Below are positions 16,585 to 25,871 of a stretch of DNA of 33,348 nucleotides, piece after piece. A program made the position numbers and the translations under genes. The DNA lies in NCBI GenBank assembly GCA_021788175.1, contig JAJYKX010000006.1:1-33348 (forward strand), given 5' to 3'. Origin of the DNA: Chloroflexota bacterium (GTDB lineage: Bacteria > Chloroflexota > Limnocylindria > Limnocylindrales > CSP1-4). Positions within the stretch are counted from its first letter, which is position 1; the number at the start of each line of letters is the position of its first letter. The notes below the pieces were generated by a model, which worked only from the letters and a program-made list of their open reading frames with translations, had not been told where the DNA came from and made no database searches.

Positions 16585-18009
16585 TCAGCGCATCCCCCGA
16601 CGGGCAGCGGCCGCGCGCGCCAGGCCCTCCTCGTCGCCGTCCAGCGCGAGGAGCCGCTCGAGCGATCCGATGGTGGCCTCGGTTCGGTCGCGGCGGCCGC
16701 TCGCGGCGTGGATCCGGGCGAGGGCGAGGTGCACATCCGTCTCCCCAGGGGCCGCCGCGAGCGCGAGGAGGCACTCCTCGAACGCCGCGGCGGTGGCGCC
16801 GATGGCGAGATAGGCGTCGGCCGCCCGGACGTGGAGCCGCGCCGCCCCGGCCGGGTCGCCCGACGCGGACTGCCGTTCCGCGGCCACCGACAGTTCCTCG
16901 GCAGCGGCCACGTCATCGAACGCCGGCGTCACGCCGGCGTTCGAACCGGAGGCCGCACGGGTGGCAGCGCCCGCCGGCCGACCCTCCGTGTCGGGGCCGG
17001 GCATGGCCTCCGGGGCCCCGGTCTCCGCCGCCACCCCCGGCCCGGCAGGCGGCTCAGGCCCGGCAGGCGGCTCAGGCCCGGCTGGGATCCCCGGCTCGGC
17101 AGGCAGCTCGTGCGCGGCCGACGCTCCCGGCTCGAGCCCCGCCGACGCTCCCGCCTCGGGCTCGGCCGACGCTCCCGGCTCGACCTCGGCCGACGCTCCC
17201 GGCTCGACCTCGGCGGGCCGCTCGGGCTCGGCAGCAACCTCGAGCGCCTCCGGTGTGTGCACCGCAGCCGCCGAACCGTCGCTGGCCGGCTCGCGGGCCA
17301 CTTCCGGGATCCCGACCGCCTCGGGAGCCTCCGAGGCCCCAGGGGTCTCCGCCGCCTCGGCGGCCTCGGGCACGATCGCCTCCGGCGTGGGCGCCTCCTC
17401 CGGCTCGACCCGCGCCGCCACGGTCCCGTCCGCTGGCACCGGCAGGGCCTCCGGCACCGGGCTGGCACCGGGGGCAGGTGCCGCGGCCGGCCCTGTCGCC
17501 ACAGCCGCGGCCGGCCCTGTCGCCACCGAGGCTGACACCGTGCCGAGCGTCGCCAGCGGGAGCGTTCCCCCGGAGGCGAGCCATGCTCGTTCCAGGTCCT
17601 CGACGCGGCGAACCCGTTCCGGGCTCGGGGCAAGATCGCGCGCCCGCGTGGCGGCGGCGAGCGCCGCGTCGGGACGATCGGCGTCCGTCAGCAGGCCGGC
17701 CAGCCGGTCGAGGCTTGCGGCAGCGGCACCGGAGTCCCCGGCCGCCTCGTGGATCCGGGCCTCGAGCTCGACGGCGCCGGCGTCACCGGGCCCGCGCGTC
17801 AGCGCCGCCTCGCATGCGGCGAGCGCCTCCTGGTGGCGTCCCATCCGCAGCAGCACGTCGGCGATGCCCACGTGCGGAAGCGGGCGCTCGGGAGCGATCG
17901 CCGCCGCGGCGCGGTACTGCACCAGCGCGTCGTCCAGGCGGCCTCGCAGCGCGGCCACGTGGCCGGCCCTCAGCGCCTCCTTGTATCGCTCGAAGATCGG
18001 ATCCGCCAT
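16585..18009 (-). CDS. Tetratricopeptide-repeat protein with long Ala/Pro/Glu/Gly-rich linker
   Basis: TPR-like N-terminus (YKEALRAGHVAALRGRLDDALVQYRAAAAIAPERPLPHVGIADVLLRMGRHQEALAACEAAL) and C-terminus (AYLAIGATAAAFEECLLALAAAPGETDVHLALARIHAASG), separated by low-complexity repeats. ATG at 18009 chosen over the upstream GTG at 18027. Confidence 0.85.
   Translation of the reverse strand: MADPIFERYKEALRAGHVAALRGRLDDALVQYRAAAAIAPERPLPHVGIADVLLRMGRHQEALAACEAALTRGPGDAGAVELEARIHEAAGDSGAAAASLDRLAGLLTDADRPDAALAAATRARDLAPSPERVRRVEDLERAWLASGGTLPLATLGTVSASVATGPAAAVATGPAAAPAPGASPVPEALPVPADGTVAARVEPEEAPTPEAIVPEAAEAAETPGASEAPEAVGIPEVAREPASDGSAAAVHTPEALEVAAEPERPAEVEPGASAEVEPGASAEPEAGASAGLEPGASAAHELPAEPGIPAGPEPPAGPEPPAGPGVAAETGAPEAMPGPDTEGRPAGAATRAASGSNAGVTPAFDDVAAAEELSVAAERQSASGDPAGAARLHVRAADAYLAIGATAAAFEECLLALAAAPGETDVHLALARIHAASGRRDRTEATIGSLERLLALDGDEEGLARAAAARRGMR
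17044..17214. repeat. In-frame minisatellite repeats in the TPR-protein linker
   Basis: 18-bp ggcaggcggctcaggccc x2 (17044-17061, 17062-17079). 24-bp cgacgctcccggctcgacctcggc x4 with variation (17119-17214). Confidence 0.85.
17481..17528. repeat. 24-bp tandem repeat x2 in the TPR-protein linker
   Basis: ccgcggccggccctgtcgccacag at 17481-17504, repeated at 17505-17528 with one or two terminal mismatches; encodes VATGPAAA repeats. Confidence 0.85.
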
Positions 18010-18027
18010 GCGTGCAGGGTGGCACAC

Positions 18028-18105
18028 CGGGCGGCCGGCTGCACGGCGGGAGCACGCCGGAACCGTCGCGCCGGCCGGTCTGCCGGTCGGGCGGCCGGCT
18101 GCACG
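18028..18105. repeat. 18-bp direct repeat with 60-bp period upstream of the TPR gene
   Basis: cgggcggccggctgcacg at 18028-18045 and 18088-18105, identical. Confidence 0.85.
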
Positions 18106-18137
18106 CTCACGGCGCGGATCAGCCGTCGAGCCGGGCG

Positions 18138-18162
18138 GGCGGATCCCCGGGGAGGACCCGCC
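18138..18162 (-). terminator. Hairpin downstream of rpsI, terminator-like but lacking a U-tract
   Basis: Minus strand GGCGGGTCCTC-CCC-GGGGATCCGCC forms an 11-bp stem with two G-T wobbles, about 8 nt past the rpsI stop. Confidence 0.55.
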
Positions 18163-18170
18163 CCTCTCCG

Positions 18171-18572
18171 TCAGCGCTTCGTGTACTGCGGCGCCTTCCG
18201 GGCGCGCTTCAGGCCGTACTTCTTGCGCTCCTTCATCCGCGGGTCGCGCGTGAGGAGGCCGGCCTGGCGCAGGGGGAGACGGGTCGCCTCGGGATCAGAC
18301 TGCAGCAGCGCGCGGGCGATGCCGTGGCGGATGGCCCCGGCCTGTCCCTGGTATCCCCCGCCCTCCACCTTGACCATCGCGTTGTACCGGCCCTCGGTGC
18401 CAGTGACGCGGAAGGGCATCAGGATCTCGGACTGGTTGATCGCGTTGCCGAAGTGCTCGTCGAGGCTCCGGCCGTTCACCACGACCTCACCCTCGCCGGG
18501 GATGAGCCGGACGCGGGCGACGCTGGTCTTCCGGCGACCGGTCCCGTAGAAGAAGGCGGCGTTGCTGGTCAT
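18171..18572 (-). CDS. rpsI: 30S ribosomal protein S9 (uS9)
   Basis: [31 protein letters not shown]-terminal [17 protein letters not shown]. Confidence 0.98.
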   Translation of the reverse strand: MTSNAAFFYGTGRRKTSVARVRLIPGEGEVVVNGRSLDEHFGNAINQSEILMPFRVTGTEGRYNAMVKVEGGGYQGQAGAIRHGIARALLQSDPEATRLPLRQAGLLTRDPRMKERKKYGLKRARKAPQYTKR

Positions 18573-18589
18573 GCTGTCCTGGTCTCCGT

Positions 18590-19021
18590 TCAGGCGAGCG
18601 GCTCGGGTCGCTGCGCCTGGTGCGGGTGCTCGGCGCCCGCGTACACCTTGAGCTTGCGGAGCTGCTGCGCGCCCAGGCGATTGCGCGGCAGCATGCCCTT
18701 CACGGCACGCCGGATCACTTCCTCGGGCCGCCGCTGGAGCAGCTCGCCGAGCGTCTCCTGGCGGAGCCCGTGGGGATAGCCACTGTGGCGGGTGTACACC
18801 TTCGTCTCGAGCTTGTCGCGGGTCACGGCGACGCGCGACGCGTTGACCACGATCACGTGGTCCCCGCTGTCGAGATGCGTGGCGAAGGTCGGCTTGTGCT
18901 TGCCCTCGAGGACGCGCGCCACGCGCGACGCCAGGCGGCCGAGCGTCTGGTCGGTCGCGTCGACCACGAACCAGCCGCGCTCGATCTCCTTCTCGCTAGG
19001 CGTATACGTCTTCGTCGTCAT
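18590..19021 (-). CDS. rplM: 50S ribosomal protein L13 (uL13)
   Basis: [64 protein letters not shown]. Confidence 0.98.
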   Translation of the reverse strand: MTTKTYTPSEKEIERGWFVVDATDQTLGRLASRVARVLEGKHKPTFATHLDSGDHVIVVNASRVAVTRDKLETKVYTRHSGYPHGLRQETLGELLQRRPEEVIRRAVKGMLPRNRLGAQQLRKLKVYAGAEHPHQAQRPEPLA

Positions 19022-19823
19022 CCTTCTCCGTCCGTCGAGCCGGCCCGTCGTACACGACGCGCCGGAGGCACAGCCCATGTGGCGGCGCCACCGCCCCGTG
19101 GAAGGCTCGGCCGCCGGACCCCAGGGCCCCGGCGATCTCGCTTCCGGCGATCTCTCCGCGTCCCACGCGGAGGAGCGCCGCCACGATGCTTCGCACCATC
19201 TGGCGCAGGAACGCGTCCGCGGCGACGTCGATGGTCACCCGGTGCCCGGTCCTGCGGACCCGGATCCAGTGGATGGTCCGGATCGGTTGTCGATCCGCCG
19301 CGCCGAAGGCCGAGAAATCGTGCCGGCCAACCAGGGCCGACGCCGCCTCGGACATCGCCGCGACGTCCAGCGGGGCCCGCACCCCGAGCGCGAAGCGCTC
19401 GCGAAGCGGGCTGCGCGGCCCGTTCCACACGGTGTAGCGGTACTCCCGATACCGCGCCGCATAGCGAGGGTGGAAGCCCGGTGCCGCACGGCGCACGCCG
19501 CGGACCCCGATGTCGGCCGGGAGGATCGCCGCGAGCGCCCGCTCGAGCTCTCCTGCCGGGAGCCGGCCGGGATAGGTGAACGTGATCACCTGCCCCGCCG
19601 CGTGGACCCCGGCGTCGGTCCGGCCGGCCGCCACCACGCGTACCCGGCGTCCGTCACCGAGCCGCGAGAGGGCTGCCTCCAGCTCCCCCTGGACGGTTCG
19701 ACGGCCAGGCTGGACCTGGAAGCCGGCGAACTCCGTCCCGTCGTATTCGACCCGTGCCCGATAGCGCACGGGGCCGCCCTCTCGGGCGGGCCTTGGACCG
19801 GCCTCGCGGCCGGTCTGGCTCAT
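18996..19823 (-). CDS. truA: tRNA pseudouridine(38-40) synthase
   Basis: [73 protein letters not shown]. Start MSQTGRE assigned at 19823. Confidence 0.95.
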   Translation of the reverse strand: MSQTGREAGPRPAREGGPVRYRARVEYDGTEFAGFQVQPGRRTVQGELEAALSRLGDGRRVRVVAAGRTDAGVHAAGQVITFTYPGRLPAGELERALAAILPADIGVRGVRRAAPGFHPRYAARYREYRYTVWNGPRSPLRERFALGVRAPLDVAAMSEAASALVGRHDFSAFGAADRQPIRTIHWIRVRRTGHRVTIDVAADAFLRQMVRSIVAALLRVGRGEIAGSEIAGALGSGGRAFHGAVAPPHGLCLRRVVYDGPARRTEKDDDEDVYA

Positions 19824-19830
19824 CGGCGCC

Positions 19831-20184
19831 TCAGACGAGCTCGATCTGGACGATGGGCGCCGCATCGCCGGCCCGCTGGCCGAGACGGACGATGCGCGTG
19901 AAGCCCGAGGTCCGGTCGGCGTACTTCGGCGCGATCTCGTTGAAAAGCTTGTCGATGACCAGCGGCTCGTCGGGGAGTTGCGCGATCACGCGACGCCGCG
20001 CGTCGAGCGAACCCTCGCGGGCCAGCGAGATCACGCGGTCGACCTGTCCGCGGACCTCCTTCGCCTTCGCCTCGGTGGTCCGCACCTGCTCGTAGCGGAG
20101 CACGGACACCACGAGGTTGCGATACAGCGCGAGCCGCGGCCCCTGCTTGCGGCCGAGCTTCCGACCGTCGATGCGGTGTGCCAC
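19831..20184 (-). CDS. rplQ: 50S ribosomal protein L17 (bL17)
   Basis: MAHRIDGRKLGRKQGPRLALYRNLVVSVLRYEQVRTTEAKAKEVRG. Confidence 0.98.
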   Translation of the reverse strand: MAHRIDGRKLGRKQGPRLALYRNLVVSVLRYEQVRTTEAKAKEVRGQVDRVISLAREGSLDARRRVIAQLPDEPLVIDKLFNEIAPKYADRTSGFTRIVRLGQRAGDAAPIVQIELV

Positions 20185-20187
20185 GGA

Positions 20188-21231
20188 TCAGGCCTCCGTC
20201 TCGGACGGCGCTAGTTCCTCGCCGTCGTCGGTCTCGAGCTCGTCGAGGGACTCGTCGTCCTCGGGGAGCTCATCGTCCGCGCCGCCCGCCTCACCGTCCC
20301 CGGGGAGGGTGAAGCCGCGCATGCGGAGCCGCTCCTTCATCTCGTCGAGCGACTTCTTGCCGAAGTTGCGCATGCGCAGGAGATCGTCGTCGGAGAGCTG
20401 CAGCAGCTGCCCCACCTTGACGATGTTGTTCCGCTTCAGCGAGTTGTAGGCCCGCATCGGCAGGTCGAGCTCCTCGATCGGCATCTCCAGCATGTTGGCC
20501 GGGAGCAGCGGGCCGGGGGCTCCGGCGGCAGCGCCGGCTCCGACCTGCTTGCCGGTGGAGGTGAAGAGGCTGAAGTGGCGCACCAGGACGTCGGCGGCGT
20601 GGGAGAGCGCCTCTTCCGGGGAGATCGATCCGTCCGTCTCGATCTCGATGGTGAGCTTGTCGTAGTTGGTGACCTGTCCCACGCGGACGGGATCCACCGT
20701 GTAGTTGACCTTGCGCACGGGCGAGAAGATCGCGTCCACCGGGATCACGCCGATCGGCAGCGGCTCGGTCCGTTCCGCGCCGAGGTACCCGATCCCGCTC
20801 TCGACCGTGAGGTCCACCTCGACCGTGACGTCGCCGGAGTCGAGCGTCATGAGGTGGAGCTCCGGGTTGATGATCTCCACCTCCGCGGACGGCGCGATGT
20901 CCGCCGCGGTGACGTCGCCGGCCCCGGCCTTGACCAGCTTGAGCTGGACGGGGTGGTCGGTCGCGTACGACTTGAGCCGAAGCTTCTTGACGTTGAGGAC
21001 GATCTGGGTGACGTCCTCCTTGACGCCGGGGATCGTGCTGAACTCGTGGTAGACGTCGCGGATCTGGATCGCCGTGACCGCGGCGCCCTCCAGCGAGGAG
21101 AGGAGCACGCGGCGCAGCGCGTTGCCGAGGGTCACGCCGTAGCCGGCCGGCAGCGGGCCGGCCTCGAACTTGGCGTACGACGACCCCAGCTGCTCGATCG
21201 ACTCGATCTGGGGGGTCTCCAGTTGCATCAT
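20188..21231 (-). CDS. rpoA: DNA-directed RNA polymerase subunit alpha
   Basis: GPLPAGYGVTLGNALRRVLLSSLEGAAVTAI, alpha-CTD LDLPMRAYNSLKRNNIVKVGQLLQLSDDDLLRMRNFGKKSLDEMKERL, acidic C-terminal tail. Confidence 0.98.
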   Translation of the reverse strand: MMQLETPQIESIEQLGSSYAKFEAGPLPAGYGVTLGNALRRVLLSSLEGAAVTAIQIRDVYHEFSTIPGVKEDVTQIVLNVKKLRLKSYATDHPVQLKLVKAGAGDVTAADIAPSAEVEIINPELHLMTLDSGDVTVEVDLTVESGIGYLGAERTEPLPIGVIPVDAIFSPVRKVNYTVDPVRVGQVTNYDKLTIEIETDGSISPEEALSHAADVLVRHFSLFTSTGKQVGAGAAAGAPGPLLPANMLEMPIEELDLPMRAYNSLKRNNIVKVGQLLQLSDDDLLRMRNFGKKSLDEMKERLRMRGFTLPGDGEAGGADDELPEDDESLDELETDDGEELAPSETEA

Positions 21232-21241
21232 GGACGGCGAC

Positions 21242-21868
21242 CTACCTCGAGTAGTACTCGACCACGAGCTGCTCGTTGAGCTCGAGCGGCATCTGGTCGC
21301 GGCGCGGCAGGGCGGACACGGTGCCGCTCAGCCGCTCGGGATCCACGGTCACCCATTCCGGCCGGACCGCGGCGCCCATCTGGGCGCGCGCGTTCTTGAA
21401 GGGGTCCAGCGAGCGGCTCCCCTCGCGCACCTCGACCCGGTCGCCGGGGCGAAGCTGGTACGAGGAGATGTCCGTCGGGACGCCGTTGACGGCGAAGTGC
21501 CCGTGATTGACGAGCTGGCGGGCCATCGGCCGGCTGTTGGCGAAGCCCATCCGGTAGACGACGTTGTCGAGCCGCAGCTCCAGGAGCCGCAGCAGGTTCT
21601 CGCCGGTGACGCCGGGGCGGGAGCGCGCCACGACGAAGTAGTCCTTGAACTGGCGCTCCATCACGGAGTAGACCCGGCGGAACTTCTGCTTCTCCCGCAG
21701 GTGCGTGCCGTAGTCCGACATCTTGCGGCGCCGGATGCCGTGCTGGCCGGGAGGGCTCGGCCGGCGCTCCACGGCGCACTTCTTGGTGTAGCAGCGCGTG
21801 CCCTTCAGGAAGAGCTTCGCGCCCTCGCGGCGGCAGAGCCGGCAGACGGAATCGTGGTAACGGGCCAT
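21242..21868 (-). CDS. rpsD: 30S ribosomal protein S4 (uS4)
   Basis: MARYHDSVCRLCRREGAKLFLKGTRCYTKKCAVERRPSPPGQHG (zinc-type N-terminus), S4 domain RLDNVVYRMGFANSRPMARQLVNHGHFAVNG. Confidence 0.98.
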   Translation of the reverse strand: MARYHDSVCRLCRREGAKLFLKGTRCYTKKCAVERRPSPPGQHGIRRRKMSDYGTHLREKQKFRRVYSVMERQFKDYFVVARSRPGVTGENLLRLLELRLDNVVYRMGFANSRPMARQLVNHGHFAVNGVPTDISSYQLRPGDRVEVREGSRSLDPFKNARAQMGAAVRPEWVTVDPERLSGTVSALPRRDQMPLELNEQLVVEYYSR

Positions 21869-21884
21869 CGGATCGCGCTCCTGC

Positions 21885-22280
21885 TCAGACGCGGCGCCGC
21901 TTGGGCGGGCGGCACCCGTTGTGCGGGATGGGGGTCACGTCGGTGATCGCGGTGACCTCCAGACCGGCGGCCTGGAGCGAGCGGATCGCCTGCTCGCGGC
22001 CCGCGCCGGGGCCCTTGACGAAGACCTCGACCTGGCGCATGCCGTGCTCCATGGCGCGCCGCGCTGCGCCGTCGGCGCTCAGCGCGGCGGCGTACGGGGT
22101 GCTCTTGCGGGAGCCCTTGAACCCCGCCAGGCCTGCACTCCCCCACGCCACCGTCGCGCCCGACGGGTCGGTGATCGTGACGATGGTGTTGTTGAAGGAT
22201 GCCTGGATGTGGGCGTGCCCCATCGGCACGTTCTTACGTTCGCGCCGTCGGGTCTTCGTGGCGCGCTTGCGATCCGCCAT
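21885..22280 (-). CDS. rpsK: 30S ribosomal protein S11 (uS11)
   Basis: [27 protein letters not shown]...[18 protein letters not shown]. Confidence 0.98.
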   Translation of the reverse strand: MADRKRATKTRRRERKNVPMGHAHIQASFNNTIVTITDPSGATVAWGSAGLAGFKGSRKSTPYAAALSADGAARRAMEHGMRQVEVFVKGPGAGREQAIRSLQAAGLEVTAITDVTPIPHNGCRPPKRRRV

Positions 22281-22301
22281 GCGTGGGTCTGCCTGCTCCT
22301 G

Positions 22302-22673
22302 CTACTTCTTGCGGCGGACGCCGACGGTCTTCTTGGGGCCGCGGCGCTGGCGCGCATTGGTCTTGGTCCGCTGGCCGCGCACGGGGAGGTTGCGGCGGTG
22401 CCGCAGACCCCGGTACGACCCGATCTCCTGGAGACGCTTGATGTTGAGCGCGACCTCGCGACGGAGATCGCCCTCCACCTTGTAGCGGCGGTCGATGATG
22501 TCGCGGAGCCGGTTCACCTGCTCCTCGGTCAGATCCCGCACCCTCGTGTCGGGATTGACGTTCGCCTGGGTCAGGATGGTCTGGCTGGTGGGCAGCCCGA
22601 TGCCGTAGATGTAGGTGAGGGCCACCTCGACGCGCTTCTCGCGCGGAAGGTCGACGCCGGAGATGCGTGCCAT
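22302..22673 (-). CDS. rpsM: 30S ribosomal protein S13 (uS13)
   Basis: [26 protein letters not shown]...[33 protein letters not shown]. Confidence 0.98.
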   Translation of the reverse strand: MARISGVDLPREKRVEVALTYIYGIGLPTSQTILTQANVNPDTRVRDLTEEQVNRLRDIIDRRYKVEGDLRREVALNIKRLQEIGSYRGLRHRRNLPVRGQRTKTNARQRRGPKKTVGVRRKK

Positions 22674-22680
22674 GCTGCTC

Positions 22681-22794
22681 CTAACCCTGGCGCTGCTTGT
22701 GCTTGGGGTTGCTGCAGAGGACCATCACCGTGCCGTGCCGGCGGATGACCTTGCAGCGCTCGCAGCGCGTCTTGACGGACGCTCGGACCTTCAC
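22681..22794 (-). CDS. rpmJ: 50S ribosomal protein L36 (bL36), zinc-binding form
   Basis: Manual translation from GTG 22794: [37 protein letters not shown]. Absent from the ORF track (37 aa, GTG start). CxxC...C...H retained. Confidence 0.96.
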   Translation of the reverse strand: MKVRASVKTRCERCKVIRRHGTVMVLCSNPKHKQRQG

Positions 22795-22810
22795 GGTTTC
22801 CCTTACCTGC

Positions 22811-23029
22811 CTACTTCAATCGATACGTGATGCGCCCGCGCGAGAGGTCGTACGGCGACAGCTCCACGCGGACCCGGTCGCCCGGGAGGATGCGGATGAA
22901 GTTCATCCGCAGCTTGCCGCTGATGTGGGCAAGGACGCGATGCCCGTTCTCGAGCTCGACAGCGAACATCGTGTTGGGCAACGGCTCGATGACCGTTCCC
23001 TCCACCTCGATGGCGTCCTTCTTAGCCAC
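22811..23029 (-). CDS. infA: Translation initiation factor IF-1
   Basis: [72 protein letters not shown]. Confidence 0.98.
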   Translation of the reverse strand: MAKKDAIEVEGTVIEPLPNTMFAVELENGHRVLAHISGKLRMNFIRILPGDRVRVELSPYDLSRGRITYRLK

Positions 23030-23101
23030 AGGCGACCGTCGTACCCCTCGTGAGTCTCATCGGCGCGCACCGCGTCACGCGGACGCGGCACACGAACGCT
23101 G

Positions 23102-23131
23102 AGTGTATCAGACGCCAGCCTCCAACGACAA
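23102..23131 (-). promoter_or_regulatory. Candidate internal promoter for the infA-rpmJ-rpsM-rpsK-rpsD-rpoA-rplQ segment
   Basis: Minus strand TTGTCG (23126-23131)-N18-TACACT (23102-23107). The extended TGN (TGA) is the map stop codon itself. Confidence 0.5.
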
Positions 23132-23920
23132 ACGCTCCTCGCGACCGTTCACCGTCAGGACCTCGGGCCCCTCCGGCAGGATCGCGATGGTGTGCTCCCA
23201 GTGCGCCGCCAGGCTTCCGTCGGCGGTGGCCACGGTCCAGCCGTCGGCCCGCACGCGGACATCCGGCCCACCCAGCGTGAACATCGGCTCGATGGCCAGG
23301 CACATGCCCGGCTCGAGCCTGCGGCCCCGCCCGTTGCCGCGGTAGTTGGGCACGAATGGCTCCTCGTGCATCTCGGAGCCGATCCCGTGACCGCCGTACT
23401 CGCGCAGCACGCCGTAGCCATGCTCCAGGGCCACGGCCTCCACCGCGGCCGAGATGTCCCCGATCGTGTTGCCCGGCCGGGCGGCCTCGATCCCTGCGAA
23501 GAGGCTGCGTCGGGTCTCGGCCACCAGGAGACGCACCTCGTCGGGGGCGTCCCCCACGAGGAAGGTCCGCGCGGCGTCACCGTGCCAGCCCTCGATGATC
23601 GCACCGGCGTCGATCGACACGACCTGGCCGGCCTCGATCCGGCGCCGGCCCGGGATGCCGTGCACTACCTCGTCGTCGATGGACACGCAGATGGAGTGCC
23701 GGTACGGCCCCCCTGCCCCGGGAACACCGATGAACGAGGGGATCCCGCCGCTGCGCCGGATCAGCTCCTCCGCGATCCGGTCCAGCTCGAGCGTGGTGAT
23801 CCCGGGCTGGATGGCATCGCCGACGCGGTCGAGCACATCGGCCACCAGCCGACCGGCCCGGCGCATCTGCTCCACCTGGTGCCGGGACTTGAGCGTCACG
23901 CGACGCTCCGGGAGGATCAT
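23108..23920 (-). CDS. map: Type I methionine aminopeptidase
   Basis: VHGIPGRRRIEAGQVVSIDAGAIIEGWHGDAARTFLVG, YGGHGIGSEMHEEPFVPNY, LEPGMCLAIEPMF. Confidence 0.97.
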   Translation of the reverse strand: MILPERRVTLKSRHQVEQMRRAGRLVADVLDRVGDAIQPGITTLELDRIAEELIRRSGGIPSFIGVPGAGGPYRHSICVSIDDEVVHGIPGRRRIEAGQVVSIDAGAIIEGWHGDAARTFLVGDAPDEVRLLVAETRRSLFAGIEAARPGNTIGDISAAVEAVALEHGYGVLREYGGHGIGSEMHEEPFVPNYRGNGRGRRLEPGMCLAIEPMFTLGGPDVRVRADGWTVATADGSLAAHWEHTIAILPEGPEVLTVNGREERLSLEAGV

Positions 23921-24594
23921 GCAGCCTCGCTCCGTCCCGGTCGCGCCGGGTGGGCGATGGCGCGGAGCAGCGCCTCGGTCACGGTCTCGACGGGCTGTGC
24001 CCCGTCCACCGCGACGAGCGAGCCCCGGGTGGTGTAGTGGTCGATCACCTCGTACATGGGCGGCAGCTGCTGCTCGAGGCGCGCCCGCACCGTCTCCGGG
24101 CGGTCGTCGTCTCGCTGGTAGAGCTCGGAGCCGTCGGCGTCACAGACGCCGGCCACGAGGGGCGGATGGGTCGCCTCGTTGTAGACGTGACCCGACGCGC
24201 GGCAGAGCCAGCGCCCGGAGAGTCGCTTCACCAGCTCGTCCTCGGGCACGCCCACGTAGAGGGCCGCGTCCACGCGCGAGCCGCGCCGCTCGAGGGCGGC
24301 GTCGAGGGCCTCGGCCTGCGGCCGGGTGCGCGGGAAGCCGTCCAGGATGATCCCGGCGGCCGCGTCCGGCCGGGAGAGGCGCTCCTCGATCATCCCGATC
24401 ACGACCGGATCGGGCACCAGTGCGCCGCGTTCCATGTAGCGCCGGGCCTCGCGGCCGAGCGCCGTGTCGTTGCGGACCGCGTCGCGGAAGAGGTCGCCCG
24501 AGGCGACGTGCACCAGCCCGAGCCGCTCCGCAAGGATGTCCGCCTGGGTCCCCTTGCCGGCGCCGGGGGCGCCGATCATCACGTAGACCTTCAC
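23917..24594 (-). CDS. adk: Adenylate kinase
   Basis: GTG start at 24594 (GTGA overlap with secY stop): VKVYVMIGAPGAGKGTQADILAERLGLVHVASGDLFRDAV...ILDGFPRTRPQAEALD. Confidence 0.97.
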   Translation of the reverse strand: MKVYVMIGAPGAGKGTQADILAERLGLVHVASGDLFRDAVRNDTALGREARRYMERGALVPDPVVIGMIEERLSRPDAAAGIILDGFPRTRPQAEALDAALERRGSRVDAALYVGVPEDELVKRLSGRWLCRASGHVYNEATHPPLVAGVCDADGSELYQRDDDRPETVRARLEQQLPPMYEVIDHYTTRGSLVAVDGAQPVETVTEALLRAIAHPARPGRSEAA

Positions 24595-25868
24595 CGGATG
24601 AAGCCCTCGTAGTTGCGCATCATCAGTTGCGCCTCCACCTGCTTCATGGTCTCGACCACCACGGACACCACGATCAGCAGCGCGGTGCCGCCGAGCGCGA
24701 TCCCCCCGAGGCTCGGGAAGGCCTGGCTGAGGACGAACGGCATCACGGCCACGAGCCCCAGGAAGAGCGCGCCGGCGATCGTGATCCGGAAGACCACGGC
24801 CTGCAGGTAATCGCGGGTGGGGTTGCCGGGCCGGATCCCGGGGATGAAGCCGCCGTTCTTGCGCAGCTCGTCGGCCGTTTCGTCGGGTTTGAAGGTGAAC
24901 GCGGTGTAGAAGTAGGTGAACGCGACCGTGAGCACGAAGTAGAGGATCGCGTAGATCGGGCTCCCGGTACCGAGCAGGCTCTGGATCGCCCGGGCCACAT
25001 CCGCCACCACCGTGACCTGCGACGACTGGAAGTAGGCCGCGATCTGGACGGGGAAGAGGATGATGCTGATGGCGAAGATGATCGGGATGACGCCCGCCTG
25101 GTTGACGCGGAGCGGCAGGAACGTGGAGCCGCCCTGGTAGAGCCGGCGCCCGCGGACGCGGCTGGCGTACTGGACGGGGATCCGGCGCTGGCCCTGGTCG
25201 ATGTAGATGATGGCCCCGATCACGATGACGCCGACCACGGCGAGCGCGATCCCGGCCGCCCAGTCCGGCGCCTCCAGGAACTGGCCCACCGCCAGCGGGA
25301 TGCGGCCCACGATCCCGGCGAAGATGATGAAGCTGATGCCGTTGCCGATCCCCTTCTCGGTGATCAGCTCGCCCAGCCACATCAGCAGGATCGTGCCGGC
25401 GGTCAGCGAGACGAGTTGCGTGACGGTCTGCAGGCTGGCCAGGTCGAAGCTGGTCAGCACGCCCTGGCTGCTCAGGATGGCCAGGAACCCGTAGCCCTGG
25501 ATCAGCGCCAGGGGCACGGTCAGGTACCGGGTGTACTGGTTGATCTTCTGACGCCCGTACTCGCCCTCGCGCGACAGCGACTGCAGGCTCGGGATCACGC
25601 CCTGCATCAGGGTCATGATGATCGAGGCGTTGATGTACGGGTTCACGCCCATCCCGATGATCGAGAAGGACGAGAGCCCGCCACCCGAGAAGATGTCCAG
25701 CAGGCCCAGCAGCTGGTTGTTCTGGAAGAGCGTGTTGAGTGCGACTCGGTTGACGCCCGGCACGGGCACGTGCGCCAGCGCCCGCACGATGATGAGCATC
25801 CCGAGGACGAACAGGATGCGGCGCCGGATGTCCGGCGCGCGGAACGCGTTGATCAGGGCGTCGAACAC
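24591..25868 (-). CDS. secY: Protein translocase subunit SecY
   Basis: 425 aa with multiple TM segments: GMGVNPYINASIIMTLMQGVIPSL, EGEYGRQKINQYTRYLT, ITEKGIGNGISFIIFAGIV. Confidence 0.98.
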   Translation of the reverse strand: MFDALINAFRAPDIRRRILFVLGMLIIVRALAHVPVPGVNRVALNTLFQNNQLLGLLDIFSGGGLSSFSIIGMGVNPYINASIIMTLMQGVIPSLQSLSREGEYGRQKINQYTRYLTVPLALIQGYGFLAILSSQGVLTSFDLASLQTVTQLVSLTAGTILLMWLGELITEKGIGNGISFIIFAGIVGRIPLAVGQFLEAPDWAAGIALAVVGVIVIGAIIYIDQGQRRIPVQYASRVRGRRLYQGGSTFLPLRVNQAGVIPIIFAISIILFPVQIAAYFQSSQVTVVADVARAIQSLLGTGSPIYAILYFVLTVAFTYFYTAFTFKPDETADELRKNGGFIPGIRPGNPTRDYLQAVVFRITIAGALFLGLVAVMPFVLSQAFPSLGGIALGGTALLIVVSVVVETMKQVEAQLMMRNYEGFIR

Positions 25869-25871
25869 CGT

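Noticed and set aside
16961-18253. Plus-strand Ser/Gly/Ala/Pro-rich ORF resembling a low-complexity surface protein
   Set aside because: Antisense image of the repetitive TPR-protein linker. The opposite strand has TPR-like ends.
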